The position numbers were made by a program, and so were the translations under genes. A stretch of 64,000 nt of DNA from Flavivirga sp. 57AJ16 (GTDB lineage Bacteria > Bacteroidota > Bacteroidia > Flavobacteriales > Flavobacteriaceae). The stretch spans positions 168,000 through 231,999 of the forward strand of contig NZ_JAQZAT010000008.1 in the NCBI RefSeq assembly GCF_028736925.1, written 5' to 3'. Shown here one piece after another: positions 46,407 to 55,961 of the stretch; within the stretch, counting starts at the first letter, position 1, and every line of letters starts with the position of its first letter. The notes beneath the pieces were generated by a model. It did no database searches. It saw only the letters and a program-made list of their open reading frames with translations, and was not told the DNA's origin.

Positions 46407-47135
46407 CTAAGTTAAAGGGTCTTTTCTAAACACTTCCAACAGGTTAAAAATTAAGATACAAAAAAACACCCATATTGTTCCTGCGATGAAACCGCCCACA
46501 ATATCTGAAGGGAAATGTACGCCCAAATAAATCCTACTAATCCCAATACTTAAAATAAGGATGCCAAAAAGCACAATGAGCCCCGTCTTAATGAATTTGT
46601 TTACCTTAAACTTATAAATAAGATAGATAATAAAACCGTAAAAAGCCACGGCGCTCATGGCATGCCCGCTGGGATAGCTTAGTGTTTTTACAACCACCAG
46701 GTGCTCTATATCAGGTCTGGCCCTGTCTATAAATCTTTTTAGTATCATATTGGAAACCGAAGCCAAGACTAGGACCAAAACAATCTGGCCTATATATCTC
46801 CATTGCTTAAAAACCAAAATCGTTAATATGATGCTCAGACCAAGTACAAATAGGTACCCATGTACATCTCCAACTTCTGTTACAAATTTAAAATATTGCG
46901 TAAGTGTCGGATTGCGGTATGATATGATAGATTGTGTAATGGCATGGTCGTATTTTGCCAAGGTCTCTGTTTTTAGTGTTGCCGTAAGCTCTATAAATAG
47001 GTTAATACCTACTACCACCACCACCAAAGCAATTATAACGGTAAGTATATAAGGCAGCTTATTGTGGTAAGTTTTAAAATGGGGCAAAAGGAGCGTCCTT
47101 ACTTTTTGTATAAGTCTTTTAAGAATTTCTCTCAT
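46407..47135 (-). CDS. PAP2-family phosphatase, membrane
   Basis: The 242-residue protein has about six helices and the acid-phosphatase motifs KRFIDRARP, SYPSGHAMSAVAF and SRIYLGVHFPSDIVGG, all catalytic residues included. It is likely a phosphatidylglycerophosphatase, undecaprenyl-diphosphatase or similar lipid phosphatase; the exact substrate cannot be told. It stands alone, with 255 bp of featureless DNA before it. Confidence 0.9.
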   Translation of the reverse strand: MREILKRLIQKVRTLLLPHFKTYHNKLPYILTVIIALVVVVVGINLFIELTATLKTETLAKYDHAITQSIISYRNPTLTQYFKFVTEVGDVHGYLFVLGLSIILTILVFKQWRYIGQIVLVLVLASVSNMILKRFIDRARPDIEHLVVVKTLSYPSGHAMSAVAFYGFIIYLIYKFKVNKFIKTGLIVLFGILILSIGISRIYLGVHFPSDIVGGFIAGTIWVFFCILIFNLLEVFRKDPLT

Positions 47136-47390
47136 TGCATTGTTTAACAGATATACAAAATAACACTAATTGGAATTTAGGCAAAATAATTTACTGGTAG
47201 CGTTAAGCATTATAGGATATAAGCAATAATTAACACTAAAGTATATTGAAAAAGGTATAAGTTCCAAGTACTCAACTTGACAAGTCGTTATTAAGACCTT
47301 TTAGGTAGCTTCTTAATGTAGTTAATTCCTTGAAGCATGCATTGTTAAAAGCGACTGTTTACTTATTAATAGCTGTTTTTAGCCTTGCTT

Positions 47391-47864
47391 TTAATTGAGA
47401 CTTCTTGATTGACCACTTAAGAATTTCCAACCATCTTTACGTTTAATCAATGTTCCAGATTCAATAATTTTAAACGTCACTGGGTTCTGGTCGGTGTCAA
47501 TTTGCACACATTTTACAATGCCCGAATAGTTTGCTATTTTTTTTGTTAAAGGTTGAATTTTAATGCTTTCCCAAGAAAACTCAATAAAATTAATGAATTT
47601 AGAATTCTTAATTAATATACTTTTTATGGTGTCATAATCTAAAGTTTCCTTGTAACCTGGAGGTACCCAAAAAAAATCTGAAGAAGCATCTAAATATTTA
47701 AACTCGCTTGCTAATCCATTTTTTGTAATATCCTTATGGTAATTTTCAAACATTTGTTTAATTTCAGATGTAATGATCTCTTTGTCTTTATTGTTTAAGT
47801 CCTTTTGGCCATAACTATTAAAAATGACCAAAAAAAGTAAATGAGTTATCCAAGTAAGTTTCAT
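47391..47864 (-). CDS. Secreted NTF2/SnoaL-like protein
   Basis: The 157-residue protein has a signal peptide (residues 1-19, ending NSYGQ) and an NTF2-like domain: IKQMFENYHKDITKNG, FWVPPGYKETLDYD and SGTLIKRKDGWKFLSGQ. No catalytic role can be assigned. It overlaps coaD by 4 nt (ATGA), a coupling more likely due to gene order than shared function. Confidence 0.75.
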   Translation of the reverse strand: MKLTWITHLLFLVIFNSYGQKDLNNKDKEIITSEIKQMFENYHKDITKNGLASEFKYLDASSDFFWVPPGYKETLDYDTIKSILIKNSKFINFIEFSWESIKIQPLTKKIANYSGIVKCVQIDTDQNPVTFKIIESGTLIKRKDGWKFLSGQSRSLN

Positions 47865-48316
47865 TTAATTTTTACGCTTTTAGGTACAAGTTTTGTGTAA
47901 TCTCCATGATGTCTTATAACATCTCTTACAATAGACGATGCTATGTAGGATGTGTCCGCCGATGTTAAAAGGAACACAGTTTCAATAGGTGCTAGGTCAC
48001 GGTTAGTATGAGCAATAGCTTTTTCGAATTCAAAATCTGCAGGGTTGCGAAGTCCACGTAATATAAATTCTACTCCAATTTCTTTACAAAAATCTACAGT
48101 TAATCCTTTGTAAATGACAACTTTGATTTTTGGTTCATTGGCAAAAGCTTCTTCAATAAATTGTTTACGTTCCTCTAATGAGAACATATAATTTTTATCG
48201 GCATTTACACCTATGGCCACAATCACTTCATCAAAAAGAGTAACACCACGCTTTATAATATCATAATGCCCCAATGTGATCGGATCAAAAGATCCCGGGA
48301 ATATGGCTCGTTTCAT
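47861..48316 (-). CDS. coaD: Phosphopantetheine adenylyltransferase
   Basis: The 151-residue protein has FPGSFDPITLGHYDIIKRG (the T/HxGH nucleotidyl-transfer motif), the substrate loop LRNPADFEFEKAIAHTNRDL and STDVRD-type end TSADTSYIASSIVRDVIRHH. It catalyses the penultimate step of coenzyme A synthesis. The length is standard. It lies downstream of ddl with an 85-bp gap. Confidence 0.96.
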   Translation of the reverse strand: MKRAIFPGSFDPITLGHYDIIKRGVTLFDEVIVAIGVNADKNYMFSLEERKQFIEEAFANEPKIKVVIYKGLTVDFCKEIGVEFILRGLRNPADFEFEKAIAHTNRDLAPIETVFLLTSADTSYIASSIVRDVIRHHGDYTKLVPKSVKIK

Positions 48317-48401
48317 GTTCTTAAAGTTACAAATTTTATTTTATTTGCATAATTTTTTTACTTTTTAATTAACTATTTGTAAGTATTTGGCTTAGTATTA
48401 G

Positions 48402-49388
48402 TTATGCTCGTTTTAAAGCTTCTTCAATAGCATTATCGAATAACGACGGTAATGAAATACCTTCAGTAGCGGCTTGTTGTGGTAAAATGCTTTCTTTTGT
48501 TAATCCGGGAACTGTATTCATTTCCAGTATATGTGGTTCACCATCTTTAAAAATAAATTCAGTACGAGAAAAACCTTTCATTTTTAAAAGCTCGTATACT
48601 TTTTTAGCAAGTTTATTTACTTTGTCTTCTTCTTCTTTGCTTAATCTTGCGGGCGTTATTTCTTGAGATTTTCCTAAATATTTAGCTTCGTAATCGAAAA
48701 AATCATTTTCGCTTACAATTTCAGTGATGGGCAATACTTTGGTTTTTCCTTTATAAGTAATAACTCCGACAGACACTTCGACGCCATCTAAAAACGACTC
48801 GATTATAATTTCATCATCTTCTTTAAAGCTAACGGCGATCGCATTTTGTAAATCTTCTTTTTTATACACTTTAGTAATTCCAAAACTACTTCCTGCTTTA
48901 TTGGCTTTAACAAAACAAGGCAAGCCTACTTTATCTACGATTTGATCTTCATTAATAGAATCGCCCAGATTTACATAAAAAGACGTTGCTGTTTTAATAC
49001 CATAAGATTTTAAAACACTAAGACAGTCACGTTTGTTAAACGTTAAAGCAGCTTGGTACATACCACAACTGGTATGAGGGATATTAAGCAATTCAAAATA
49101 CCCTTGCATAAAACCATCTTCACCAGGAGAACCGTGAATGGCATTGAATACACAATCGAAAGTAACAATACGATTAGCTACTTGAACGGAAAAATCATCT
49201 CTGTTAACAGGGAATTCATCATTGTCATCATTAACATATACCCATTTATCTTTAAATATATGTATGCGATACCTATTATATTTTGTAGTATCCAGCATTT
49301 CATAGACAACATTTCCGCTTTTTAAGGAGATTTCATATTCGCTTGAAAAACCTCCCATAATGATGGCAATATTTTTTTTTATAAGCAT
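48402..49388 (-). CDS. ddl: D-alanine-D-alanine ligase
   Basis: The 328-residue protein is an ATP-grasp ligase: IIMGGFSSEYEISLKSG, FNAIHGSPGEDGFMQGYFEL, CFVKANKAGSSFGITKV, EVSVGVITYKG and ILEMNTVPGLTKESILPQQA. It makes the D-Ala-D-Ala dipeptide for peptidoglycan. It is divergent from the PASTA-domain and rluD genes, a gene order I recognise as common in flavobacteria. Confidence 0.96.
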   Translation of the reverse strand: MLIKKNIAIIMGGFSSEYEISLKSGNVVYEMLDTTKYNRYRIHIFKDKWVYVNDDNDEFPVNRDDFSVQVANRIVTFDCVFNAIHGSPGEDGFMQGYFELLNIPHTSCGMYQAALTFNKRDCLSVLKSYGIKTATSFYVNLGDSINEDQIVDKVGLPCFVKANKAGSSFGITKVYKKEDLQNAIAVSFKEDDEIIIESFLDGVEVSVGVITYKGKTKVLPITEIVSENDFFDYEAKYLGKSQEITPARLSKEEEDKVNKLAKKVYELLKMKGFSRTEFIFKDGEPHILEMNTVPGLTKESILPQQAATEGISLPSLFDNAIEEALKRA

Positions 49389-49583
49389 ATTTCTTTTATT
49401 TCCGTGAAGACGGAAATATTTTTAATTTGTATCCGTCTAAAATGTACAATAAAACGTATTTATTATAAATCCATACCAAGTCTAAGCATAAAATAACATT
49501 GGTTTTAAAACAATATTTTATGTCTAAACAGATATAGGCTAAAATATCATATATATTGCAAAAGAAAAAACCGTTCTGTTTTA

Positions 49584-49591
49584 TATATTTG
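49584..49591 (+). promoter_or_regulatory. Bacteroidota -7 element (TATATTTG) for the PASTA gene
   Basis: TATATTTG lies 20 bp before the ATG at 49612; a TTG is 25 bp further upstream, slightly too far for the consensus. Confidence 0.55.
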
Positions 49592-49611
49592 CCTTATCGA
49601 AAAATTTACAG

Positions 49612-50166
49612 ATGAGCCTATTTAAATTTCTTACCAGTAAAACATTTTTAAAACAAGTTTTATTAGCACTAGCGGCTGTATTTGTGTTATGTTTTATTAT
49701 GCTTCAATGGTTGAAATCTTTAACAAATCATGGTGATTTTGAAACGGTTCCCAATTTAACTGGTAAATCCATAAATGTTGCAGATATAGAGTTAAAAGAG
49801 AATAATTTGGTGATGCAGATTCAAGATTCAGCAAATTTTAATCCAGATTATCCTAAGTTTTCAGTTATCGAACAGGAGCCTCCCGCTGGTGCAAAAGTTA
49901 AGGAGAATAGAAAAATATATTTAACACTTAATCCATCGGGGTACAGAAAAATACAAGTTCCAGACCTAAAAGAGCGTACCTTTAGACAAGCAAAGCCCAT
50001 GTTAGAAGCTTTAGGGTTTCAAGTTGGTAAAATTACTTACGAAAATAATATAGGCAAAGACCTTGTGCTAAAGATGCGTTATAGAGGGAAAGCTATTAAT
50101 AAAGGCGATATGCTGTCAAAAACTTCAAAGATAGATTTGGTTTTGGGTAATGGTAAAAGACCTTGA
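49612..50166 (+). CDS. Membrane-anchored PASTA-domain protein
   Basis: The 184-residue protein has one N-terminal membrane helix (residues about 14-34) and two PASTA repeats at about 42-108 (VPNLTGKSINVADIELKENN) and 112-180 (VPDLKERTFRQAKPMLEALG). PASTA domains bind peptidoglycan fragments or beta-lactams in kinases and penicillin-binding proteins; here there is no kinase or transpeptidase domain. Its place next to ddl suggests a cell-wall role. It is 49 bp upstream of rluD. Confidence 0.9.
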   Translation: MSLFKFLTSKTFLKQVLLALAAVFVLCFIMLQWLKSLTNHGDFETVPNLTGKSINVADIELKENNLVMQIQDSANFNPDYPKFSVIEQEPPAGAKVKENRKIYLTLNPSGYRKIQVPDLKERTFRQAKPMLEALGFQVGKITYENNIGKDLVLKMRYRGKAINKGDMLSKTSKIDLVLGNGKRP

Positions 50167-50215
50167 AGTTAGAGGTTTTTTTATTACTACATATTAATAT
50201 CTAATTTTACTGTAA

Positions 50216-51253
50216 ATGGAAGATTATACGCCGCAATTACCTGATGAGGATAGCCTTTATGAGCATTATGCTTTCACGGTTGATAAGGGACAGACTCCTT
50301 TACGTATAGATAAATATTTAATGAATTTTGTTGAGAATGCTACTAGAAACAAAATTCAAGCAGCGGCAAAAAACGGCAGTATTTTTGTTAATGACGAAGC
50401 TGTAAAATCGAGTTATAAAGTAAAGCCTTTGGATAGTATTCGTGTGTTGTTTACACACCCTCCACATGAAAATTTATTAGTAGGCGAAGCTATTCCAATT
50501 GATGTGGTCTATGAAGATGATGAACTATTAGTGGTTAATAAGCCGGCAGGTATGGTGGTGCATCCGGGGCATGGAAACTATTCGGGGACGCTTATAAATG
50601 CTTTAATCCATAGGTTTGATAATTTACCAAATAATTCCAGTGAACGTCCGGGATTGGTACACAGAATAGATAAGGATACCAGTGGACTTTTAGTGGTGGC
50701 TAAAACCGAAAAAGCCATGGCACATTTATCATTGCAATTTGCTAAAAAAACCAGTGAGCGTGAGTATATCGCTATTGTTTGGGGGCATGTAGAGGAAGAT
50801 GAAGGTACTATTGAGGGGCACATTGGTCGTCACCCAAAAAACAGATTACAAAATACGGTTTTTCTAGATGATGAAGCCGATAAAGGAAAACCTGCCATAA
50901 CTCATTACAAAGTTTTGGAACGTTTGGGATATGTTACTTTGGTGTCCTGTAAACTCGAAACAGGCCGCACGCACCAAATACGTGTGCATATGAAACATAT
51001 TGGGCACACCCTTTTTAATGATGCCCGATATGGGGGCGAAAAAATATTAAAAGGCACTACCTTTAGTAAATACAAACAGTTTGTAGATAATTGTTTTAAA
51101 GTATTGCCACGCCAAGCACTTCATGCTAAAACCTTAGGTTTTATGCACCCAAAAACAGGAGCGTTTATGCGATTTGATACGTCCATTCCAGAGGATATGC
51201 AGCAGTGCATTGAAAAATGGAGGGGCTATGCAAAGCATCAGGAATTGGAGTGA
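50216..51253 (+). CDS. rluD: 23S rRNA pseudouridine synthase RluD
   Basis: The 345-residue protein has an S4 domain at about residues 22-85 and a catalytic domain with VVNKPAGMVVHPG, LVHRIDKDTSGLLVVAKT (catalytic Asp) and LETGRTHQIRVHMKHIGHTL. This is the RluA/RluD family; RluD modifies helix 69 of 23S rRNA. The C-terminus is joined in frame, after its TGA, to a VOC-gene remnant. Confidence 0.93.
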   Translation: MEDYTPQLPDEDSLYEHYAFTVDKGQTPLRIDKYLMNFVENATRNKIQAAAKNGSIFVNDEAVKSSYKVKPLDSIRVLFTHPPHENLLVGEAIPIDVVYEDDELLVVNKPAGMVVHPGHGNYSGTLINALIHRFDNLPNNSSERPGLVHRIDKDTSGLLVVAKTEKAMAHLSLQFAKKTSEREYIAIVWGHVEEDEGTIEGHIGRHPKNRLQNTVFLDDEADKGKPAITHYKVLERLGYVTLVSCKLETGRTHQIRVHMKHIGHTLFNDARYGGEKILKGTTFSKYKQFVDNCFKVLPRQALHAKTLGFMHPKTGAFMRFDTSIPEDMQQCIEKWRGYAKHQELE

Positions 51254-51577
51254 TTTATTGCGAGGAAAAACCTGGATATTGAGAGGTGCACATACTTTTC
51301 TTCTAAAAGTATTTTGTCAATAAGTGAAATTGGTATGGTTACTACTAATATTGAAACTGTTTATAATTCAATAAATAGCATGAAAAATATCCCTTTTTTT
51401 AGCGGTGACCTTATGCGTTTTTGTGCTTTGGGAAATGAAGAGGGATTATTTATTTTAATAAATAAAATTCTAAAAAAATGGTATCCAACCCAAGAGGAAG
51501 CCTTTACTTCAAATTTTATTATTAGGGGAGATTATAACTTTAGTTTTGAAAATGGAGAAATAAAAGAATTATTGTAA
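51254..51577 (+). pseudogene. 3' remnant of a VOC-family gene
   Basis: Directly after the rluD TGA and in the same frame the sequence encodes FIARKNLD...ILSISEIGMVTTNIE, IPFFSGDLMRFCALGNEEGL and KKWYPTQEEAFTSNFII. This corresponds to the C-terminal half of a VOC/glyoxalase-like protein (the family block LEFIAR...EIGLV...FCALGDEEGL). The N-terminal half is missing. The first possible start is TTG at 51314, which would yield 87 residues lacking half the fold. It is most likely a deletion remnant. Confidence 0.65.
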
Positions 51578-51603
51578 TTTAGTTAACTAAAAAAATAGCT
51601 TTA

Positions 51604-52362
51604 ATGAAATTAGTCCTGTCACCAGCAAAATCCCTTGATTTTGAAAGTCAATTACCAACAACAATACATACCGAGGCACCGTTTTTAACGCAGTCTGAGC
51701 GCTTAAATAAATTACTAAAAAAGAAATCGGCCAAGAGTTTATCAAAACTCATGCGTATTTCAGACGCTTTAGGTCAATTAAATTATCAACGTAATCAAGA
51801 TTGGCAATTGCCTTTTACAACAGATAATGCACGCCCGGCTGTTTATGCTTTTAGTGGTGATGTGTATAGAGGGCTGGATGCTTATAATATTCCGGAAGGG
51901 AAAATACCTGTTCTACAAAAGACTGTCCGTATCATTTCTGGTTTATACGGGTTGTTAAAGCCAACGGATTTAATTCAGCCATACCGTTTAGAAATGGGAA
52001 CTAAATTTCCCGTTGGAAAAAATAAGAATCTCTATGAGTTTTGGAAAAAGCAAATTACGAAGGCCTTAAATGAGGAATTAGAAGCCGGGGAATTGTTTTT
52101 AAACCTGGCCAGTAATGAGTATTTTAAAGCTATTGATACCAAGGCATTAAAAGTGCCAGTGATCACTGCAAACTTCAAGGATTTTAAAAATGGGGAATAT
52201 AAAACTATTATGACCTTTGCTAAGTTGGCACGGGGTTATATGGCACGCTATGTTATTGATACTAATGCTAGTACTTTAGATGATATAAAAGGCTTTAATT
52301 ATGAGGGCTATAATTTTAGTGAGCCTATGTCTACAGAAACCGATTTAGTTTTTATTAGATAA
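51604..52362 (+). CDS. yaaA: Peroxide stress protein YaaA
   Basis: The 252-residue protein shows the YaaA/DUF328 pattern: LSPAKSLDFESQLP, FSGDVYRGLDAY, RIISGLYGLLKPTDLIQPYR, ASNEYFKAID and ARGYMARYVI. E. coli YaaA lowers intracellular free iron under peroxide stress. It is 2 bp upstream of the TPR gene, so the two are probably co-transcribed. Confidence 0.95.
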   Translation: MKLVLSPAKSLDFESQLPTTIHTEAPFLTQSERLNKLLKKKSAKSLSKLMRISDALGQLNYQRNQDWQLPFTTDNARPAVYAFSGDVYRGLDAYNIPEGKIPVLQKTVRIISGLYGLLKPTDLIQPYRLEMGTKFPVGKNKNLYEFWKKQITKALNEELEAGELFLNLASNEYFKAIDTKALKVPVITANFKDFKNGEYKTIMTFAKLARGYMARYVIDTNASTLDDIKGFNYEGYNFSEPMSTETDLVFIR

Positions 52363-52363
52363 T

Positions 52364-53110
52364 ATGGCGTTTTACTTAATTATTGCACTTCAGGCCTTTT
52401 GTCTATATCATCTTTATAAAAACAGAAATCCCTACTATTGGGCTTTTTTAATATTTTTTATTCCAGTTATTGGCTGTATTATTTATTTAATTACTCAGGT
52501 TTATAATAAACGGGACGCAGAAAAAATCACAACTGAAATAACGCACATTATAAACCCGACTAAAAGAGTGAGAGATCTGGAGAAACAGCTTCAATTTTCA
52601 GAATCGTATCAAAATAGAGTCAATTTAGCTGATGCTTATTTAGAGATAAAAGATTATAACCATGCCATTCCCCATTATTTGGAGGCTTTAAAAGATAGCT
52701 TGCAGAACGATTTTTATGTTGTTAAGCAATTAATAGAAGCGTATTTTAACCTTGAAGATTACGAGCATGTTATTTTATATGCAGAAAGCATAAAAGACCG
52801 TTTGGAATTTAAGAAATCGAGAGTGCAATTTTTATATGGATTGGCTTTAGCAAAAATGGGTAAGTTAGAAGCAGCCGAAGAAAGCTTAAAGCAAATAGAT
52901 ATCCGCTATTCCTTTTACGATGAGCGTTTAATATATGCAAAGTTTTTATTGAGCAATGATAAAAAAGATCACGCCAAAGCGGTGTTAGAAGATGTGTATG
53001 CGGAATCCCAGCATATGACAAAGCTTAATAAACGTATTTATAAAGCAACCATATTAGAGGTTGAAAAACTTTTAAATGATTTCATACCCCATACCACACA
53101 CAACTTTTAG
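52364..53110 (+). CDS. TPR protein with N-terminal membrane helices
   Basis: The 248-residue protein begins with two hydrophobic helices (residues 2-14 and 26-45, YWAFLIFFIPVIGCIIYLI) followed by about four TPR-like helical pairs from residue 75 (NRVNLADAYLEIKDYNHAIP, VQFLYGLALAKMGKLEAAEE). This resembles flavobacterial PLDc_N-TPR proteins of unknown role. It probably scaffolds at the inner membrane. It directly follows yaaA. Confidence 0.8.
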   Translation: MAFYLIIALQAFCLYHLYKNRNPYYWAFLIFFIPVIGCIIYLITQVYNKRDAEKITTEITHIINPTKRVRDLEKQLQFSESYQNRVNLADAYLEIKDYNHAIPHYLEALKDSLQNDFYVVKQLIEAYFNLEDYEHVILYAESIKDRLEFKKSRVQFLYGLALAKMGKLEAAEESLKQIDIRYSFYDERLIYAKFLLSNDKKDHAKAVLEDVYAESQHMTKLNKRIYKATILEVEKLLNDFIPHTTHNF

Positions 53111-53122
53111 TCTTGATCCGTT

Positions 53123-53467
53123 TTATTCATTTTCGTTCCAATGGAATTTGTGTATTATACGGTGAATAACAGGGCTTATCAATATACCAAAAGAAGCAAT
53201 AAATATCAATCCCGAGTAAAGCCCATAAATACCTGCAAAAAAATGTCCATTATGAGTACTTGGTTTCTCAAGAAGCCCTAAACCCGATAACATTATAGAT
53301 GAATGCAAGAAGGATTCGCTTAAGGTTAATCCCTCAAAGGCCATAAATCCAAAAATACCAATTAAAAGCGAAAAGATAATCAATATCAAAATACCCAAAA
53401 AGTGTTTTAACAATCTAATATAAAACTGTTTTCTTTTAATAAGTGTTTCTGTTCTTTTTTCGTACAT
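53123..53467 (-). CDS. Small two- to three-helix membrane protein, channel-like
   Basis: The 114-residue protein has helices at about 22-44 and 78-100 with a short re-entrant-looking segment between (SESFLHSSIMLSGLGLLEKP). The topology recalls the pore module of ion channels, but no TVGYG-type filter is present. Function is unknown. Confidence 0.68.
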   Translation of the reverse strand: MYEKRTETLIKRKQFYIRLLKHFLGILILIIFSLLIGIFGFMAFEGLTLSESFLHSSIMLSGLGLLEKPSTHNGHFFAGIYGLYSGLIFIASFGILISPVIHRIIHKFHWNENE

Positions 53468-53595
53468 AGCTCACATTTATTTACCGCCCAAAATAGCAAT
53501 TCCATTTTTTTGGATAATATAGCCTTTCAAAGTAATAAGTTTAAAATCTCCATGACTCCAATTACCTTTACTTGTTTTATCCATTAGGATGCTCT

Positions 53596-54066
53596 TTATC
53601 TATCACAATCTGTTTTTGTCAATGGCATCGTCGAAGAGTAAGATATTTTGTTTTTATCAACAAAAGCAGTACCGTTTTCATTTAATTCTCCATAACCTTC
53701 AATAAGTTGATTGTCTTTTATTAAAAAAGCTACTTCTCTTTTACTCTCAACACCTTCGGACATAAAGGTATATTCACCAAACAGTTTATCGCCTTCTAAT
53801 GTTCCGTTAAGTGTCCCTGAATTACTATCTTTTGCATCAAGAGCATAAGTTAGGTTTCCTTTAATTCCATTTTCCACATCGGTGATTTCTAAATTAATGG
53901 CATTGTTATCTGCATTATAAGAATAGCAGCCCGTTTTTAACAATGAAGTTGGTTTTTTATTAACTACAACTTCTTTTTCTTCTGATGTATTTTTTTCTTT
54001 TGCGGTATTGTTTTTACAGTTGGTGAAGCCTATGATTAGTAGCAATAATAAAATTAGTTTTTTCAT
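53596..54066 (-). CDS. Small lipoprotein, unknown function
   Basis: The 156-residue protein has a lipobox GFTNC (Cys at 17), a lysine/glutamate-rich linker, and a beta-rich domain (TGCYSYNADNNAINLEI, GTLEGDKLFGEYTFMSEG, EVAFLIKDNQLIEGYGE) similar in rhythm to lipocalin-like or META-type barrels. It is downstream of two META-domain lipoproteins on the same strand, and all may form one envelope-stress transcript. Confidence 0.75.
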   Translation of the reverse strand: MKKLILLLLLIIGFTNCKNNTAKEKNTSEEKEVVVNKKPTSLLKTGCYSYNADNNAINLEITDVENGIKGNLTYALDAKDSNSGTLNGTLEGDKLFGEYTFMSEGVESKREVAFLIKDNQLIEGYGELNENGTAFVDKNKISYSSTMPLTKTDCDR

Positions 54067-54085
54067 CTGAATTTAAATTTTAGAA

Positions 54086-54895
54086 TTAATCGATTTTTTT
54101 GAAAACCAATAGTTGTCCTGATGCGTTAGACAGCCACAATCTATTGTTCTCTATCTTATAGGAAGTAGTACTTTTTAAGGTCATTAAAAACTCATTTTCC
54201 AGATTATTTTGCCCGCACATCATTTTTGTAGTCGAAATATCAGTAAATCGTAAAACGCCAAATTCAAAAAATAGTTCTCCATTCATTCGGTTACATCCTG
54301 CATAGCCTGTAAATGATTTTGATGCAGCATTGATTTCCATTGAAGGCAGGTCTTTTTTGAAGCTTTCTTTAGTAATTTCATTTCCGTTCAATGTTTCTAA
54401 CACCCATAAATCATGCAAACGATAATCGATTATATATTCTCCACAGCCTTCTAATTTTGTAAACTCGGTTTCTCTGCCTTTCATATATTCTATGTCAACC
54501 GAATATGGGGAAGCCATACCAGACATCGCATTTATACATTCCAATTGATTAATTTGAATGTTCATTTTTGCCATTTCTGTATGCAATTTGTACAGTTTTA
54601 TATTGGCATCTTGTGCAAGTTCTGGCAATGTATGTGGCGTCATTATAGAATCGTCAATGGTTTTTAATTTAATCATCTTTTCAGATATGGTCAGGCTCCA
54701 GAATGGTTCTGTGCCATTGGCTTTGAAATAAACATTTGTAACGGTCTTTCTATGTGATAAAGGATTTATTTTGGCAGTTGATTCAGAAGAAATCTCTTTA
54801 GTACTTGCTTCGCTGTTTTTCTTTTCTGTCTTTTTATCCCCACAGGATGAAATTACCAAGCCAATACATAGTATTACCATTACAAACCTTTTCAT
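54086..54895 (-). CDS. META-domain lipoprotein (COG3650-like plus META)
   Basis: The 269-residue protein has lipobox VISSC, a domain at about 50-155 with ANGTEPFWSLTISEKMI (the GxEPFW motif of COG3650 proteins), and a C-terminal META/HslJ-like domain at about 160-269 (LHDLWVLETLNGNEI, FTGYAGCNRMNGELFF, TKMMCGQNNLENEF). The META family includes HslJ, linked to novobiocin and heat responses. It follows another META gene by 2 bp. Confidence 0.85.
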   Translation of the reverse strand: MKRFVMVILCIGLVISSCGDKKTEKKNSEASTKEISSESTAKINPLSHRKTVTNVYFKANGTEPFWSLTISEKMIKLKTIDDSIMTPHTLPELAQDANIKLYKLHTEMAKMNIQINQLECINAMSGMASPYSVDIEYMKGRETEFTKLEGCGEYIIDYRLHDLWVLETLNGNEITKESFKKDLPSMEINAASKSFTGYAGCNRMNGELFFEFGVLRFTDISTTKMMCGQNNLENEFLMTLKSTTSYKIENNRLWLSNASGQLLVFKKID

Positions 54896-54897
54896 TG

Positions 54898-55314
54898 CTA
54901 CTGTATTTTATGAAAACGCATCATTGGAACATTATCAATCATCAAGTTTAATTTTCCTTCGGAACCAAAACTGTATTTGTTTATTTTCCCCATCATATTT
55001 AAAAAAACTTTTTCTCCGTTTCCACAGAACATCATTGTAGTTGGCCCAGGTTCTCCAAAGGATATTGAATCTCCTTTAATAGTATAATCTGCCGAATAGC
55101 CATTACAACTATTATTTCCTTCAGCCTTTTTGGTTTCTTTATTAAAGGATATTTGTGGTTTTTTGTCAGGGTATAGTCCTTCAAATGCTATGCGTGGTCC
55201 AGATATATATTCCAATTCCCAAGTGGTATTGTATAATTTTTCGTTTTTGTTAGAAGCACAAGAAGCAAATACAAGGCTTAAGATTGTGATGAATAGAATT
55301 TGTTTTGTTTTCAT
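54898..55314 (-). CDS. META-domain lipoprotein
   Basis: The 138-residue protein has lipobox FASC (Cys at 19) and a single META domain (YNTTWELEYISGPRIAFEG, EGNNSCNGYSADY, GPTTMMFCGNGEKVFLNMM). Two paralogous META genes in tandem suggest duplication. It is 2 bp from the Pr6Pr gene upstream and 2 bp from the next META gene, so it sits inside one operon. Confidence 0.85.
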   Translation of the reverse strand: MKTKQILFITILSLVFASCASNKNEKLYNTTWELEYISGPRIAFEGLYPDKKPQISFNKETKKAEGNNSCNGYSADYTIKGDSISFGEPGPTTMMFCGNGEKVFLNMMGKINKYSFGSEGKLNLMIDNVPMMRFHKIQ

Positions 55315-55316
55315 AA

Positions 55317-55937
55317 TTATGGTCGATTTTTAGTTATTATTTTTCCAATTGATAGTAAAGTTCCCATCATAATTAAGGCTACACCAAATATAATTCCAGC
55401 ATTTATAAAAGTTTGTTGGTATCCAATATTGGTTACATTTAGAAATGGGTAAGGATAAAAGCCTGAAAAATAACCCCTTATCAATACGAAAAATAAAAAA
55501 AAGATGGGATATAATAGCCAGATTGTTAATGAGCTTATTGTTAAATCATTGTGCTTAATGTTTAAATACCAGTAGTGTAGTACAAATATTGGAATAACCG
55601 TATGCAACAATTCATCTACTATGAATTGAAGTCCTGTTGGTGTCCATATGTTTCTTAAAACCACTTGATAAACCAATCCCACAATAAAAATAAATGATGT
55701 TATGGCGGTAAGTGTACCTTTTTTTCTAAATAGGTTAAATGGAAACCTTGACACATGAAAGACTTTGGTGGTAAAATACAAACCTACAAGAATATTGGTC
55801 AGTATCGTAAAAAAGCTAAAAAAACGAATGATTGTTTCAAAAATATCGGCTTGCCTATTTAGTAATATTAGGATAAATTGAACAATGACTGCAAACCAGC
55901 TTAATGACATTCCTATTATTTCAGTTTTACGTTTCAT
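55317..55937 (-). CDS. Pr6Pr-family six-helix membrane protein
   Basis: The 206-residue protein has about six membrane helices with the family features FFTILTNILVGLYF, RNIWTPTGLQFIVDELLHTV and PIFVLHYWYLN, and ends with a NVTNIGYQQTF-type segment. Pr6Pr proteins are widespread, with no defined function. It heads the META lipoprotein operon. Confidence 0.82.
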   Translation of the reverse strand: MKRKTEIIGMSLSWFAVIVQFILILLNRQADIFETIIRFFSFFTILTNILVGLYFTTKVFHVSRFPFNLFRKKGTLTAITSFIFIVGLVYQVVLRNIWTPTGLQFIVDELLHTVIPIFVLHYWYLNIKHNDLTISSLTIWLLYPIFFLFFVLIRGYFSGFYPYPFLNVTNIGYQQTFINAGIIFGVALIMMGTLLSIGKIITKNRP

Positions 55938-55961
55938 TTTATTGTTTACAATGGTCTCGGC

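Noticed and set aside
53477..53584. 35-codon minus-strand ORF between two envelope genes
   Set aside because: No recognisable family; could be a remnant, but there is no evidence beyond an open frame.
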